From positions 1 to 50,896 of the IMG/VR virus record IMGVR_UViG_3300042287_000617: DNA of 50,896 bases, one strand, 5' to 3'. Below, in pieces: positions 9,257 through 16,918 of this stretch. The translations under genes and the position numbers were made by a program. The stretch is from a virus. The notes under the pieces were generated by a model, which worked only from the letters and a program-made list of their open reading frames with translations, was not told where the DNA came from and did not search any database. The stretch's first letter is position 1. Each line of letters starts with the position of its first letter.

Positions 9257-10536
9257 TAGATATATCCTACTCGACCTTTTTCTCCTGCAAGACTACCACG
9301 TGAATAATCTTGGAGACTGAATTTGCGCATTCTAGCTCTGGTATATACTGGCGATACTGTTACTGAAATCGTGCTGAGAACCGGTACCCATGTAGTAGAT
9401 CCAAATTCTTCACATTTAACATAATTAACATCATCCTTGAGGTCTACTGAAAAACTTTTTATAATCACTGGTGTATTGTTAAACACACTGGCTCCATAGC
9501 CTTTGAGAATACAAATAATCGGAGGATTACCAGCTAGTTCTCCTTGACCGAAAAACATTTTAGTTGCTGTTTTGAAAAAGGTAGTAGCAGCTATCCAATA
9601 TGCCGCATCGCTGGCTGTTTCGCACGAAAACTCTCCAGAGATCTGTATGTCATCTACCATGCTGCCTTTATAGGCATAGTTGGTGTAATTATTGTGTGTT
9701 GTATTAATTGGTGTATACTCTGCCTTGGTAGCCACTGTGATACTAGGTAGGTATGGCCATACCACTCCGCCTGTGAGTTTTAATCTTTCAAAGATAGGAC
9801 TATCAAAAATATTCCATTGACAATCTATTCTTACACGCCAATCATTTTTCGAAGAAACATTTAATTTTATCGGTTCTCCGTTTTTACTAAACACATCTGC
9901 TCCCTTTGGAAGATTGGCTCCTCTCTTTAAGCTAAGTATATTGTTAAGCATACCGGCTGCTGCACTAATTTGTCCTGCAGCTTTCAGCAGACCCCCAGCA
10001 AGGCTGCCGCCTGTTAATTTGTTTATAGTACCGGAGATATCTGCCGCAATGTTACTGGTTGAGCCTGCCGCTGATTGCAATGAACCTATTGCACCACTTA
10101 ATTTACTTTTAGCAGCATCAGCAAATCCTCCAAGCCCTGTTTCAGCACCCGAGGCACCTAAAGATGCCTGCAACTGGGAGATTCCTTGTTTTACATTACC
10201 GGTAAATCCGTTAAGGCCCGATCCTATCTCTCCAGATGCTTTAGAAATCTTGTCGTCTAATTCAGCTTTGGCCTGTGCAAAATTTCCAGGTAATTGGGCC
10301 GCGTCAGCTTCCTGGGTTTGTTGTATTCTAGAAGAAACTCCTGCTACTAGACTTGCGAAAGGATTAACCGGAGGACCACTGGAACTGTTGCCAAATCCAA
10401 ATGATGCAGTCAATGATTCATTGAGCTTGCGGTTGTTAGCCACCTGTTGTGCAGTGATGCCCTCAGGATCACCGCTGGCAGAGTTGATTCTTGCGGCTTC
10501 TTCTGCAGGGGTTTCAGGATAGGTTTTTCTCGCCAT
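9256..10536 (-). CDS. Baseplate/tail-tube cap protein, gp48-like (tentative)
   Basis: This 426-residue protein is the first gene of the minus-strand baseplate operon. Residues 1-215 are Gly/Ala/Ser-rich with helical repeats (QAKAELDDKISKASGEIGSG, then several LGGFADAAKSKLSGAIGSLQ-type segments). The second half, from about 220, is a folded beta domain containing PYLPSITVATKAEYTPINTT and ending in VLSTISVTVSPVYTRARMRK. That layout (flexible N half, tube-like beta C half) and the position beside gp53 and gp5 fit the T4 gp48/gp54 baseplate-tube junction proteins, but I see no decisive motif. The leader holds AATAAATA and an AAGGAAA ribosome-binding site. Confidence 0.45.
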   Translation of the reverse strand: MARKTYPETPAEEAARINSASGDPEGITAQQVANNRKLNESLTASFGFGNSSSGPPVNPFASLVAGVSSRIQQTQEADAAQLPGNFAQAKAELDDKISKASGEIGSGLNGFTGNVKQGISQLQASLGASGAETGLGGFADAAKSKLSGAIGSLQSAAGSTSNIAADISGTINKLTGGSLAGGLLKAAGQISAAAGMLNNILSLKRGANLPKGADVFSKNGEPIKLNVSSKNDWRVRIDCQWNIFDSPIFERLKLTGGVVWPYLPSITVATKAEYTPINTTHNNYTNYAYKGSMVDDIQISGEFSCETASDAAYWIAATTFFKTATKMFFGQGELAGNPPIICILKGYGASVFNNTPVIIKSFSVDLKDDVNYVKCEEFGSTTWVPVLSTISVTVSPVYTRARMRKFSLQDYSRGSLAGEKGRVGYI

Positions 10537-10562
10537 TTTGAACAGATTTCCTTGTTATAGAC

Positions 10563-10570
10563 TATTTATT
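10563..10570 (-). promoter_or_regulatory. Late promoter AATAAATA for the baseplate operon
   Basis: The minus-strand octamer AATAAATA matches NATAAATA and lies 26 bases upstream of the start at 10536. It is the only likely late promoter before the five tightly packed genes down to gp25. Confidence 0.65.
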
Positions 10571-10582
10571 ATTAGAAAAATG

Positions 10583-10591
10583 TGCTATTAT
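10583..10591 (+). promoter_or_regulatory. Extended -10 promoter for gp55 (candidate)
   Basis: TGC-TATTAT on the plus strand has the form of an extended -10 element (TGnTATAAT) for host sigma70. No good -35 hexamer lies 17 bases upstream. It would drive gp55 away from the divergent late promoter at 10563-10570. A CGGAG ribosome-binding site precedes the gp55 ATG. Confidence 0.4.
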
Positions 10592-10618
10592 ATTACTAAC
10601 CACGGAGAATTATAATCA

Positions 10619-11473
10619 ATGACAGTGCCCAAGATCAAGTACTTGACCAACAAAGACCTACTCAAAGAAATACACCTTAGTAAAAATACCTATTGCAGCT
10701 ACCTCAAACCAGAATATGGATTCTATGATCTCATAGTACCTAACCTAGCTAAAATCAACATAAGAACCATAGCAGAGGCTAAAAGAAATTGTGCAGCTAG
10801 ACTCAGTAAACAGGCACACGAAGCAGCGGTAATAGCCGGAGGTAAAAAACTACCTGCTAAAGAATTTGAAGTAGATTACAAAAAGATGCGCAAGGAAGAT
10901 CTCATATTCCGTGTGATGACCTTTGAACATATACCGTTGGCTCCGGGTCGCAAAAAGACGTTGAAGAACACCGCGGACAGTCATGACAAAGTTAATTTTC
11001 CTCCATTCCAACATTGGAAATTCGATGACAAAGGTAATATCAGTTGTGTGGGCAAGAGCCACTGGAAAGGTGATCTCGAACACGGTGAATTCTCTAAGGA
11101 TCACGGTCAGATGACCAACGATCTCGCTCGCATGTTTATCAAGCTCTGTGAACGCTATGCTACTAGAGGCAACGTTCGAGGCTATACCTACAATGACGAA
11201 ATGCGTGGGCAGGCCATCTTACAACTCACTCAGATAGGACTACAGTTCGATGAATCCAAATCCGATAATCCTTTTGCTTATTATACCGCTGCTGTTACTA
11301 ATTCATTCGTGCGAATCATCAATATCGAAAAACGCAATCAAAACATTCGAGACGACATTCTAGAAATGAACGGCATGAACCCTTCATGGACCAGACAGAA
11401 CGCAGGCGGCAGTGTGCCCGGACCTGCCATAGTCACTACCACTGTGGATAACACAGGCAGTGATTGGGATTGA
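10619..11473 (+). CDS. 55: Late-transcription RNA polymerase sigma factor gp55
   Basis: This 284-residue protein resembles the gp55 sigma factors of marine T4-like phages. The recognisable core is at about residues 170-240: LARMFIKLCERYATRGNVRG, then DEMRGQAILQLTQIGLQFDE and NPFAYYTAAVTNSFVRIINI, corresponding to sigma region 2, which binds core polymerase and the -10 element. In T4, gp55 directs polymerase to TATAAATA promoters together with gp33 and the gp45 clamp; neither of those is encoded in the window. T4 gp55 is 185 residues; the extra length here is mainly an N-terminal segment of about 100 residues. Its target motif occurs before most structural operons in this window, which supports the call. 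Confidence 0.85.
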   Translation: MTVPKIKYLTNKDLLKEIHLSKNTYCSYLKPEYGFYDLIVPNLAKINIRTIAEAKRNCAARLSKQAHEAAVIAGGKKLPAKEFEVDYKKMRKEDLIFRVMTFEHIPLAPGRKKTLKNTADSHDKVNFPPFQHWKFDDKGNISCVGKSHWKGDLEHGEFSKDHGQMTNDLARMFIKLCERYATRGNVRGYTYNDEMRGQAILQLTQIGLQFDESKSDNPFAYYTAAVTNSFVRIINIEKRNQNIRDDILEMNGMNPSWTRQNAGGSVPGPAIVTTTVDNTGSDWD

Positions 11474-11498
11474 TCTTTCATCATAAAGGCGGTATAAT
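11470..11498 (+). promoter_or_regulatory. Sigma70-like promoter before gp47 (candidate)
   Basis: TTGATC and TATAAT are separated by exactly 17 bases. The expected transcription start falls on or beside the gp47 ATG at 11505, so the transcript would be nearly leaderless for gp47 but normal for gp46. The AAGG at 11486-11489 lies too far upstream to be an ideal ribosome-binding site. Confidence 0.35.
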
Positions 11499-11504
11499 AA
11501 GTCT

Positions 11505-12515
11505 ATGAGTCTATTTAAAAAAGTCGCTTGTTTCACGGACATACACTTTGGTCTCAAGGGTGGTTCAAGAACACACAACACTGACTGCGAACAGTTTGTG
11601 GATTGGTTCTGCGACACTGCTAAGGCCAACGGCTGTGAAACTGCTATATTCCTCGGAGATTGGCATCATAATCGCAGCACCACTGATGTCAGTACCATGA
11701 ACTATACTGTGAGCAATCTTGAAAGATTAAATGCTTCGTTTGAAAAAGTATTTTTTATACTAGGTAATCACGATCTGTTCTACAAAGACAAACGTGAAAT
11801 CAACAGTATAGAATTCATGCGTCTGTTTCCTAATATCATTGCTATCAAAGATCCATTAACCATGGAAGATGTCACCATACTACCTTGGCTAGTTGGTGAT
11901 GAATGGCGCGATGTTCCTAAGATCAAAAGCCGATACATTTTTGGTCATTTCGAACTGCCTAGTTTTTACATGAATGCTATGGTACAGATGCCAGATCACG
12001 GACAATTACAGCGTAGCCATTTCCAACATCAAGACTATGTGTTCTCAGGACACTTCCACAAACGTCAGCAGAACAACAACATCGTTTACATAGGTAATGC
12101 ATTTCCTCATAACTATGCGGATGCCGGTGACGACGATCGTGGCATGATGATTCTAGAATGGGGTGGAAAACCTGAATACATATCTTGGCCTGATCAACCC
12201 ATATATAGAACCTACAAGCTGAGTCAAATCATCGACACACCAGAAAAACTTCTGCGTCCTAAGATGCACTGTCGAGTAACCATTGATTTGCCTATCACAT
12301 TTGAAGAAGCCAACTTCATCAAAGAAAAGTTCATGCCTGAATATGATCTCAGAGAACTGATGCTGATACCCGAAAAAATAGAAGTAGATGCAAATTCTAC
12401 TCCTATAGATATAAATTTTGAAAGTGTAGATACCATAGTGATGAATCAGATCAATGCCATTGACAGCGATACCTTTGACAAGAGCCTGCTGTTGGAGATA
12501 TACAGCGACCTATGA
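11505..12515 (+). CDS. 47: Recombination endonuclease subunit gp47 (Mre11-like)
   Basis: This 336-residue calcineurin-type phosphoesterase has the Mre11/SbcD motifs in order: DIH at residues 12-14, GDWHHN at 51-56, GNHD at 87-90, GHFELP near 145 and SGHFHKR near 181. These residues bind the two catalytic metal ions. With gp46 it forms the nuclease that trims DNA ends for recombination-dependent replication and host DNA breakdown in T4. The length is close to T4 gp47 (339). The stop codon overlaps the gp46 start (ATGA), so the two subunits are translationally coupled. Confidence 0.95.
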   Translation: MSLFKKVACFTDIHFGLKGGSRTHNTDCEQFVDWFCDTAKANGCETAIFLGDWHHNRSTTDVSTMNYTVSNLERLNASFEKVFFILGNHDLFYKDKREINSIEFMRLFPNIIAIKDPLTMEDVTILPWLVGDEWRDVPKIKSRYIFGHFELPSFYMNAMVQMPDHGQLQRSHFQHQDYVFSGHFHKRQQNNNIVYIGNAFPHNYADAGDDDRGMMILEWGGKPEYISWPDQPIYRTYKLSQIIDTPEKLLRPKMHCRVTIDLPITFEEANFIKEKFMPEYDLRELMLIPEKIEVDANSTPIDINFESVDTIVMNQINAIDSDTFDKSLLLEIYSDL

Positions 12516-14290
12516 TTAAAATTAAGAATCTCACAGTTCGTAACTTCATGAGTGTGGGCGCACAGACCCAGGCCATCGATTTTGATCGCGGACAGCTCAC
12601 ACTGGTCTTAGGTGAAAACTTAGACCTAGGCGGTGACGACTCGGGTGCTAGAAACGGCACAGGCAAGACCACTATCATCAATGGTCTCAGTTACGGCATC
12701 TACGGACAGGCCTTGACCAATATCAAACGTGATAATTTAATCAACAAGATCAACGGCAAGGGCATGCTGGTCACAGTGACCTTTGACGTAGACGGTGTTG
12801 AATACCATATCGAGCGTGGTCGTAAACCCAACATACTGAAATTCAGTGTCAATGGCGAAGAACAGCAGCTCACAGATCTAGACGAATCGCAAGGCGACAG
12901 CAGAGAAACACAGAAAAGCATCGAAGAACGATTCTGTATGAGCCACGACATGTTCAAGCACCTTGTGGCATTAAACACCTACACAGAACCATTCTTGGCG
13001 CAGAAGGCTGCAGAACAACGTGCTATCATCGAACAGTTGTTGGGTATTACGCTGCTGAGTGAAAAAGCAGAAGCTCTCAAAGAGCAGATCAAGCTAACCA
13101 AAGACAGTATCAGCACAGAGAACACTCGAGTAGAAACTGTCAAAGCCAGCAACGAGCGTATACAGCAGAGCATCACTGCTCTAGAGCGCAAGCAGAACAT
13201 GTGGGATGAAGCCAAAGAAAAAAATCTTGAAAATATTCTCAAGAGTATCGATCATCTGAGTCATATAGATATCGAACAAGAAGTGGCTGCACACAAGGCT
13301 CTGGCTGTTTATAATCAACTGCGCAAAGACATTAATGAAGTCACTGCTCAATTAAATCGTGCTAGGCTAGATCAAAGCAGAGAAGAAAAACTTCGTGATC
13401 GACTAGCAGCAGAAATCGCTACCTTGGAACGACATCTGTGTCATGCCTGTGGTCAAGAATTTCATGATGCCAAGCACGACGAAGTCATGGATGCAAAACG
13501 CAAGGATCATGAGGCTGCCTGTGCAGAATATGATTCGCAGACTGCAAACATCTCGGCCTATGAATCAGCACTCACAGAATTAGGAGCTCTAGGCGATTGT
13601 CCAACGGTGCAGTACGATACCTTGGAAGAAGCATTGAATCACAAGAACACACTGACCAGTTTAGAAAAAGATCTCGAGATCAAGGCTGCAGATGAAAATC
13701 CCTATGATGAACAGATCATCGAGCTCAAGGCCACTGCGGTGCAGGAGATCGATTGGAACTACATGAATGAACTGATGCGTGTCAAAGACCATCAGGAGTT
13801 TCTGTACAAATTACTCACAAACAAAGATAGTTTTGTGCGCAAACGCATCATTGATCAGAATCTCGCATTCCTTAATCAACGCCTTACCTATTATCTGGAC
13901 AAGATTGGCCTGCCGCACACAGTGGAATTCCAAAATGATCTCACAGTGATCATCACCCAACTGGGACAGGATCTAGATTTTGACAATTTGAGCCGCGGTG
14001 AACGCAATAGATTGATTCTATCGTTGTCATGGGCTTTCCGTGATGTATGGGAGAATCTCTATCACAGCATCAATCTCTTGTTCATCGACGAATTAGTGGA
14101 TTCAGGCATGGATGCCAGCGGAGTAGAATCCAGTATTGCTGTGTTGAAACGCATGACCCGCGAGCGTGACAAGAATGTATTTCTAATTTCACATAGAGAT
14201 GATCTAACCAGCCGTGTGAATCATGTGCTGAAGGTGATCAAAGAAAATGGATTCACAAGTTATTCCAACGATGTGGAGATCATAGAGTGA
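12512..14290 (+). CDS. 46: Recombination endonuclease subunit gp46 (Rad50-like ATPase)
   Basis: This 592-residue SMC/Rad50-type ATPase carries the Walker A motif GARNGTGKTT at residues 45-54, preceded by the acidic insert GENLDLGGDDS typical of T4 gp46. Two coiled-coil arms flank a zinc hook, CHAC, at about residue 309. The ABC signature LSRGERNRL is near 493, Walker B LLFIDE near 521 and the H-loop LISHRDD near 555. The length is close to T4 gp46 (560). It powers and gates the gp47 nuclease. The last codons overlap the GTG start of the next small gene. Confidence 0.95.
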   Translation: MIKIKNLTVRNFMSVGAQTQAIDFDRGQLTLVLGENLDLGGDDSGARNGTGKTTIINGLSYGIYGQALTNIKRDNLINKINGKGMLVTVTFDVDGVEYHIERGRKPNILKFSVNGEEQQLTDLDESQGDSRETQKSIEERFCMSHDMFKHLVALNTYTEPFLAQKAAEQRAIIEQLLGITLLSEKAEALKEQIKLTKDSISTENTRVETVKASNERIQQSITALERKQNMWDEAKEKNLENILKSIDHLSHIDIEQEVAAHKALAVYNQLRKDINEVTAQLNRARLDQSREEKLRDRLAAEIATLERHLCHACGQEFHDAKHDEVMDAKRKDHEAACAEYDSQTANISAYESALTELGALGDCPTVQYDTLEEALNHKNTLTSLEKDLEIKAADENPYDEQIIELKATAVQEIDWNYMNELMRVKDHQEFLYKLLTNKDSFVRKRIIDQNLAFLNQRLTYYLDKIGLPHTVEFQNDLTVIITQLGQDLDFDNLSRGERNRLILSLSWAFRDVWENLYHSINLLFIDELVDSGMDASGVESSIAVLKRMTRERDKNVFLISHRDDLTSRVNHVLKVIKENGFTSYSNDVEIIE

Positions 14291-14517
14291 GCACAGACAG
14301 CCACGATCTAATGATCGCTGCTTTCCAAGAATATTTTAAATGGCAGGATCGGTTTGAATACAAGAATTCAGACGAAGCAGGCATTAAGGCACGATATTGG
14401 CTATCAGAAATACGTAACCATGCATCAACAAGACGCATGGAAATACAGGCAAAAAGACTAGAACGTAAAAAATCCAGAAAAGGCCAACTAGGCAGACCTC
14501 CGAAACTAACTAAATGA
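14287..14517 (+). CDS. Small basic protein of unknown function
   Basis: This 76-residue protein starts with GTG at 14287, overlapping the gp46 stop (GTGA), so it is probably co-translated with gp46. The N-terminal part is helical (DLMIAAFQEYFKWQDRFEYK). The C-terminal third is strongly basic (RRMEIQAKRLERKKSRKGQ) and ends in LGRPPKLTK, whose GRPPK resembles the core of an AT-hook. A nucleic-acid-binding role is an inference from charge and neighbours only. I recognise no named family. Confidence 0.7.
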   Translation: MSTDSHDLMIAAFQEYFKWQDRFEYKNSDEAGIKARYWLSEIRNHASTRRMEIQAKRLERKKSRKGQLGRPPKLTK

Positions 14518-14952
14518 GTGCAATGGACGTATCAAAATCAAATATTAAACGAAATACCAGAAGGCTATATTGGCTTTGTTTATATAATCACGAATAAAAC
14601 CACCGGACAGAAGTACATAGGCAAGAAATTAGCACAATTCAAACGTACTAAACCCCCACTCAAAGGCAAAAAACTTAAAAGAAGATCAGTAGTAGAAAGC
14701 GATTGGCGCGAATACTATGGTTCATCAGACAGGTTAAACGCAGACGTCCAAGCATTAGGTCCGGAAAACTTCACAAGAGAAATACTTTACCTTTGCAAAT
14801 CCAAGGCAGAACTATCATACTTAGAAGCTCGAGAGCAGTTTGAACGCAGGGTTTTAGAATCCGACGACTATTATAATGGCATTATAAACGTCAGAGTAGG
14901 CGGTTCAAATATACTTAGACAGCGTCTTTTAGAACAATCTCAGGCAAAATAA
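14518..14952 (+). CDS. GIY-YIG family endonuclease (SegE-like)
   Basis: This 144-residue protein starts with GTG immediately after the previous stop codon; no ATG is available in frame. The GIY-YIG signature is seen as FVYIIT (20-25) and KYIGKK (32-37), followed by a basic stretch (TKPPLKGKKLKRRS), the conserved arginine in SDWREYYGSS (Arg64) and a glutamate-rich helix (YLEAREQFERR, about 101-111) that would hold the metal-binding Glu. Similar free-standing proteins are common in marine T4-like phages and are often annotated as SegE-like. No obvious DNA-binding domain follows, so it may be a nicking or resolving nuclease rather than a homing enzyme. Confidence 0.75.
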   Translation: MQWTYQNQILNEIPEGYIGFVYIITNKTTGQKYIGKKLAQFKRTKPPLKGKKLKRRSVVESDWREYYGSSDRLNADVQALGPENFTREILYLCKSKAELSYLEAREQFERRVLESDDYYNGIINVRVGGSNILRQRLLEQSQAK

Positions 14953-15390
14953 AGCGGTTTTTTAGCTGGCGCAGGCTTAATTTCGTGCGCCCTATACCTG
15001 GTCTACGTGTACACAGGGATGGAAAACCTTGCCGCAAAGGTGCTTAACCACTACCCGAAAGGATGACGATCGCTACTAAGACCTGCGATTTGGTTATTTG
15101 AAAAGAAAAACAAGGCAAAATGAGGGGAGAAAAACCCCACGTGTGTGAGTTTGTTAGCGTAGATTCACACATCGCCGTCATATAAAGACTGAGCTCGAGG
15201 TACCGGATGACCGCCTCTGTAATGCTCTAACGCTGAAGTGGTCTGTGCAACTCGCATAATGCTGTTATCTTTGCCCGGTCTGGGCAAAGTGTGACTGAAC
15301 AATCTGCATAATACTTGAATTGCTTCGCAATATCATTGTAAAAACAATTCTAAGAAGAAGAAAATGCGTTGAGCGACAAGCGAAAACGCA
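14953..15390 (+). ncRNA. Gene-free, hairpin-rich region; candidate structured RNA
   Basis: No reading frame of useful length is seen here. Hairpins read by eye: GGCGCA/TGCGCC (14968-14991), a 6-bp stem at 15068-15090, GGGG/CCCC (15124-15138), TGTGTGA/TCACACA (15142-15171), a bulged GAGG..CGG/CCG..CCTC (15197-15217, ATGA loop), a perfect CTTTGCCC/GGGCAAAG with a 5-base loop (15269-15289), GAATTG/CAATTC (15317-15350) and TGCGTT/AACGCA (15365-15390). A terminator follows directly. The density of local stems suggests a transcribed RNA rather than spacer. I find no tRNA T-arm and cannot assign it to a known class. Confidence 0.35.
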
Positions 15391-15411
15391 AACGAGCGTA
15401 AGCTCGTTTTT
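15391..15411 (+). terminator. Intrinsic terminator
   Basis: AACGAGC and GCTCGTT form a 7-bp stem with loop GTAA, and the 3' arm runs into TTTTT. It closes the 10619-14952 operon or the RNA-like region, just before the next late promoter. Confidence 0.8.
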
Positions 15412-15413
15412 AC

Positions 15414-15421
15414 AATAAATA
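15414..15421 (+). promoter_or_regulatory. Late promoter AATAAATA
   Basis: The NATAAATA octamer lies 23 bases before the ATG at 15445 and directly after the terminator. It probably drives the three-gene cassette up to 18195. Confidence 0.65.
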
Positions 15422-15444
15422 AACAATCAAACAGTGGATCACAA

Positions 15445-16917
15445 ATGCGTATTGAAAATCTATTAGAAAATAATAATCATCGACAGATACTTAAAGAATC
15501 GTGTGATGGATTAACTCTTGAACAAAAACGTATTGTAGAAGGCATTTACAATGAGTTCGTGCCTCTTATTGAAGCTAGTCTAACAGCAGATCAGATTAAA
15601 CAGGTATTCGGCGAGTTAGAAAAGCAATCAGTAGCAGGTGGTGCTAATCGTACTATTGCAGGAGCTGGAGTTGATATAGCTAAAAAAGCCAATGAAGTGA
15701 TCAACAATGTTGGTAAGTGGCTGCAGGATACTACTCCTGTTAAAATGGCTGATCAAAAATTTGAACAACTTAAAGCCAAGGTTAGCTCAAAGTTTCCTGA
15801 TCTAGATAAACAACTGACTGGTCTAGGATCCTGGATGAAAGAGAATCCAGGAAAAAGTGCAGCAATTATTGGTGTACTAACAGCGTTGGCTTCCCTAGCA
15901 GGTGGACCAGTTGGCGGTGCTATTGCTGGTCAGGTGCTACGAGGCGCTGCTGAACTGATCAAAGGTGAAAAACTTTCCACTGCCGTAGGCAAAGGTATTA
16001 AAACTGCTGCTCTAGGTTATCTATCTGGTAAAGCATTTGAAATGCTGGGCAAGTTTGTTGGCGGAATGCGTGTTGAATCTCTGCCCGTTCCTGGAGCAGA
16101 GGACGCTGGTTTAGAAACAGTGTCTTGGGGAGCTACTAAAACATTAACTGGTCCAGGCACTGAATGGAAACAGATGACTCAAGGATTTAAGGTTAATGTA
16201 TTTCCACAAGAAGCAGAAGGTATTAATGCTGCTATGAATATGATTCGCAACGGTGAACCGGGCGGATTTGATATACTACAAAAAATTGCTAGAGAAGTTA
16301 ACACCAAAAGCTATGCATCTGCCATTAATGATATATTAGGTAACGCTCGTGCTGACCAATTGGCCAATGATGGATTATTAAACTGGATTAAAGGGATGGC
16401 AGGAGCAGGACAAGCCATTTCTCAAGGTGCTGTAGCAGCTTCAACAGGCAGCGATGACAAAAATAAAAAAGAAAGTTATTATGTTCAGACTCGTCCACTG
16501 AGTGAAGGCCAGGTTTACATGATTATTAATCGTGTGCTAACTGAAGCAGGATTCTTAGACAAACTCAAAGCAGGTGCTGGCAAGGCTGTAGGCGCAGTGG
16601 CCAAAGGTGCTGCATGGGCAGGCAAACAAGCCACTGAAAAAGTCACATCGGCCAAGCTGTTGGCAGCATGGAAGTTGGAAGGATCACCGACTGACAGCGA
16701 AGAATTCAAACAATTTTTATTAAACTATGGCGGCATTGAAGCACCAGTAGTTGATAAAGTGTTTACAGATTTAAAAATTTCTGCTGCACCCGAACCTCAA
16801 GCTGCTCAAGCAGCCACAGGCGGATATGCAGAAATTAAAAAGTCAATTGCGCAGTTAAATACTAAAGATAGAAAACGCATGATTGCTTACCTTACCAAAC
16901 AACTAGGAACCGCTTGA
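15445..16917 (+). CDS. Candidate internal head protein with glycine-zipper segments
   Basis: This 490-residue protein of unknown family begins MRIENLLENNNHRQILKE. That resembles the short capsid-targeting sequences of T4 internal proteins, and ILKE (15-18) fits the (L/I)-x-E cleavage rule of the gp21 protease. Residues of about 138-164 are hydrophobic with small residues (AAIIGVLTALASLAGGPVGG), a glycine-zipper pattern that could enter membranes. Near 375-395 a second Gly/Ala/Lys helix (KAGAGKAVGAVAKGAAWAGK) occurs. The last 30 residues (from 461, YAEIKKSIAQLNTKDRKRMI) recur in the next protein. It is the first gene after a late promoter. Role inferred: packaged protein, possibly ejected with DNA; a tail role cannot be excluded. 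Confidence 0.6.
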   Translation: MRIENLLENNNHRQILKESCDGLTLEQKRIVEGIYNEFVPLIEASLTADQIKQVFGELEKQSVAGGANRTIAGAGVDIAKKANEVINNVGKWLQDTTPVKMADQKFEQLKAKVSSKFPDLDKQLTGLGSWMKENPGKSAAIIGVLTALASLAGGPVGGAIAGQVLRGAAELIKGEKLSTAVGKGIKTAALGYLSGKAFEMLGKFVGGMRVESLPVPGAEDAGLETVSWGATKTLTGPGTEWKQMTQGFKVNVFPQEAEGINAAMNMIRNGEPGGFDILQKIAREVNTKSYASAINDILGNARADQLANDGLLNWIKGMAGAGQAISQGAVAASTGSDDKNKKESYYVQTRPLSEGQVYMIINRVLTEAGFLDKLKAGAGKAVGAVAKGAAWAGKQATEKVTSAKLLAAWKLEGSPTDSEEFKQFLLNYGGIEAPVVDKVFTDLKISAAPEPQAAQAATGGYAEIKKSIAQLNTKDRKRMIAYLTKQLGTA

Positions 16918-16918
16918 T

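Noticed and set aside
9914-10522. 202-codon open frame on the plus strand
   Set aside because: It is antisense to the Gly/Ala-rich half of the gp48-like gene; the composition mirrors that gene and no ribosome-binding site is seen.
14953-15444. tRNA genes or a group I intron in the gene-free region
   Set aside because: No GTTCGA-type T arm or cloverleaf, no visible group I core, and no split gene around the region.
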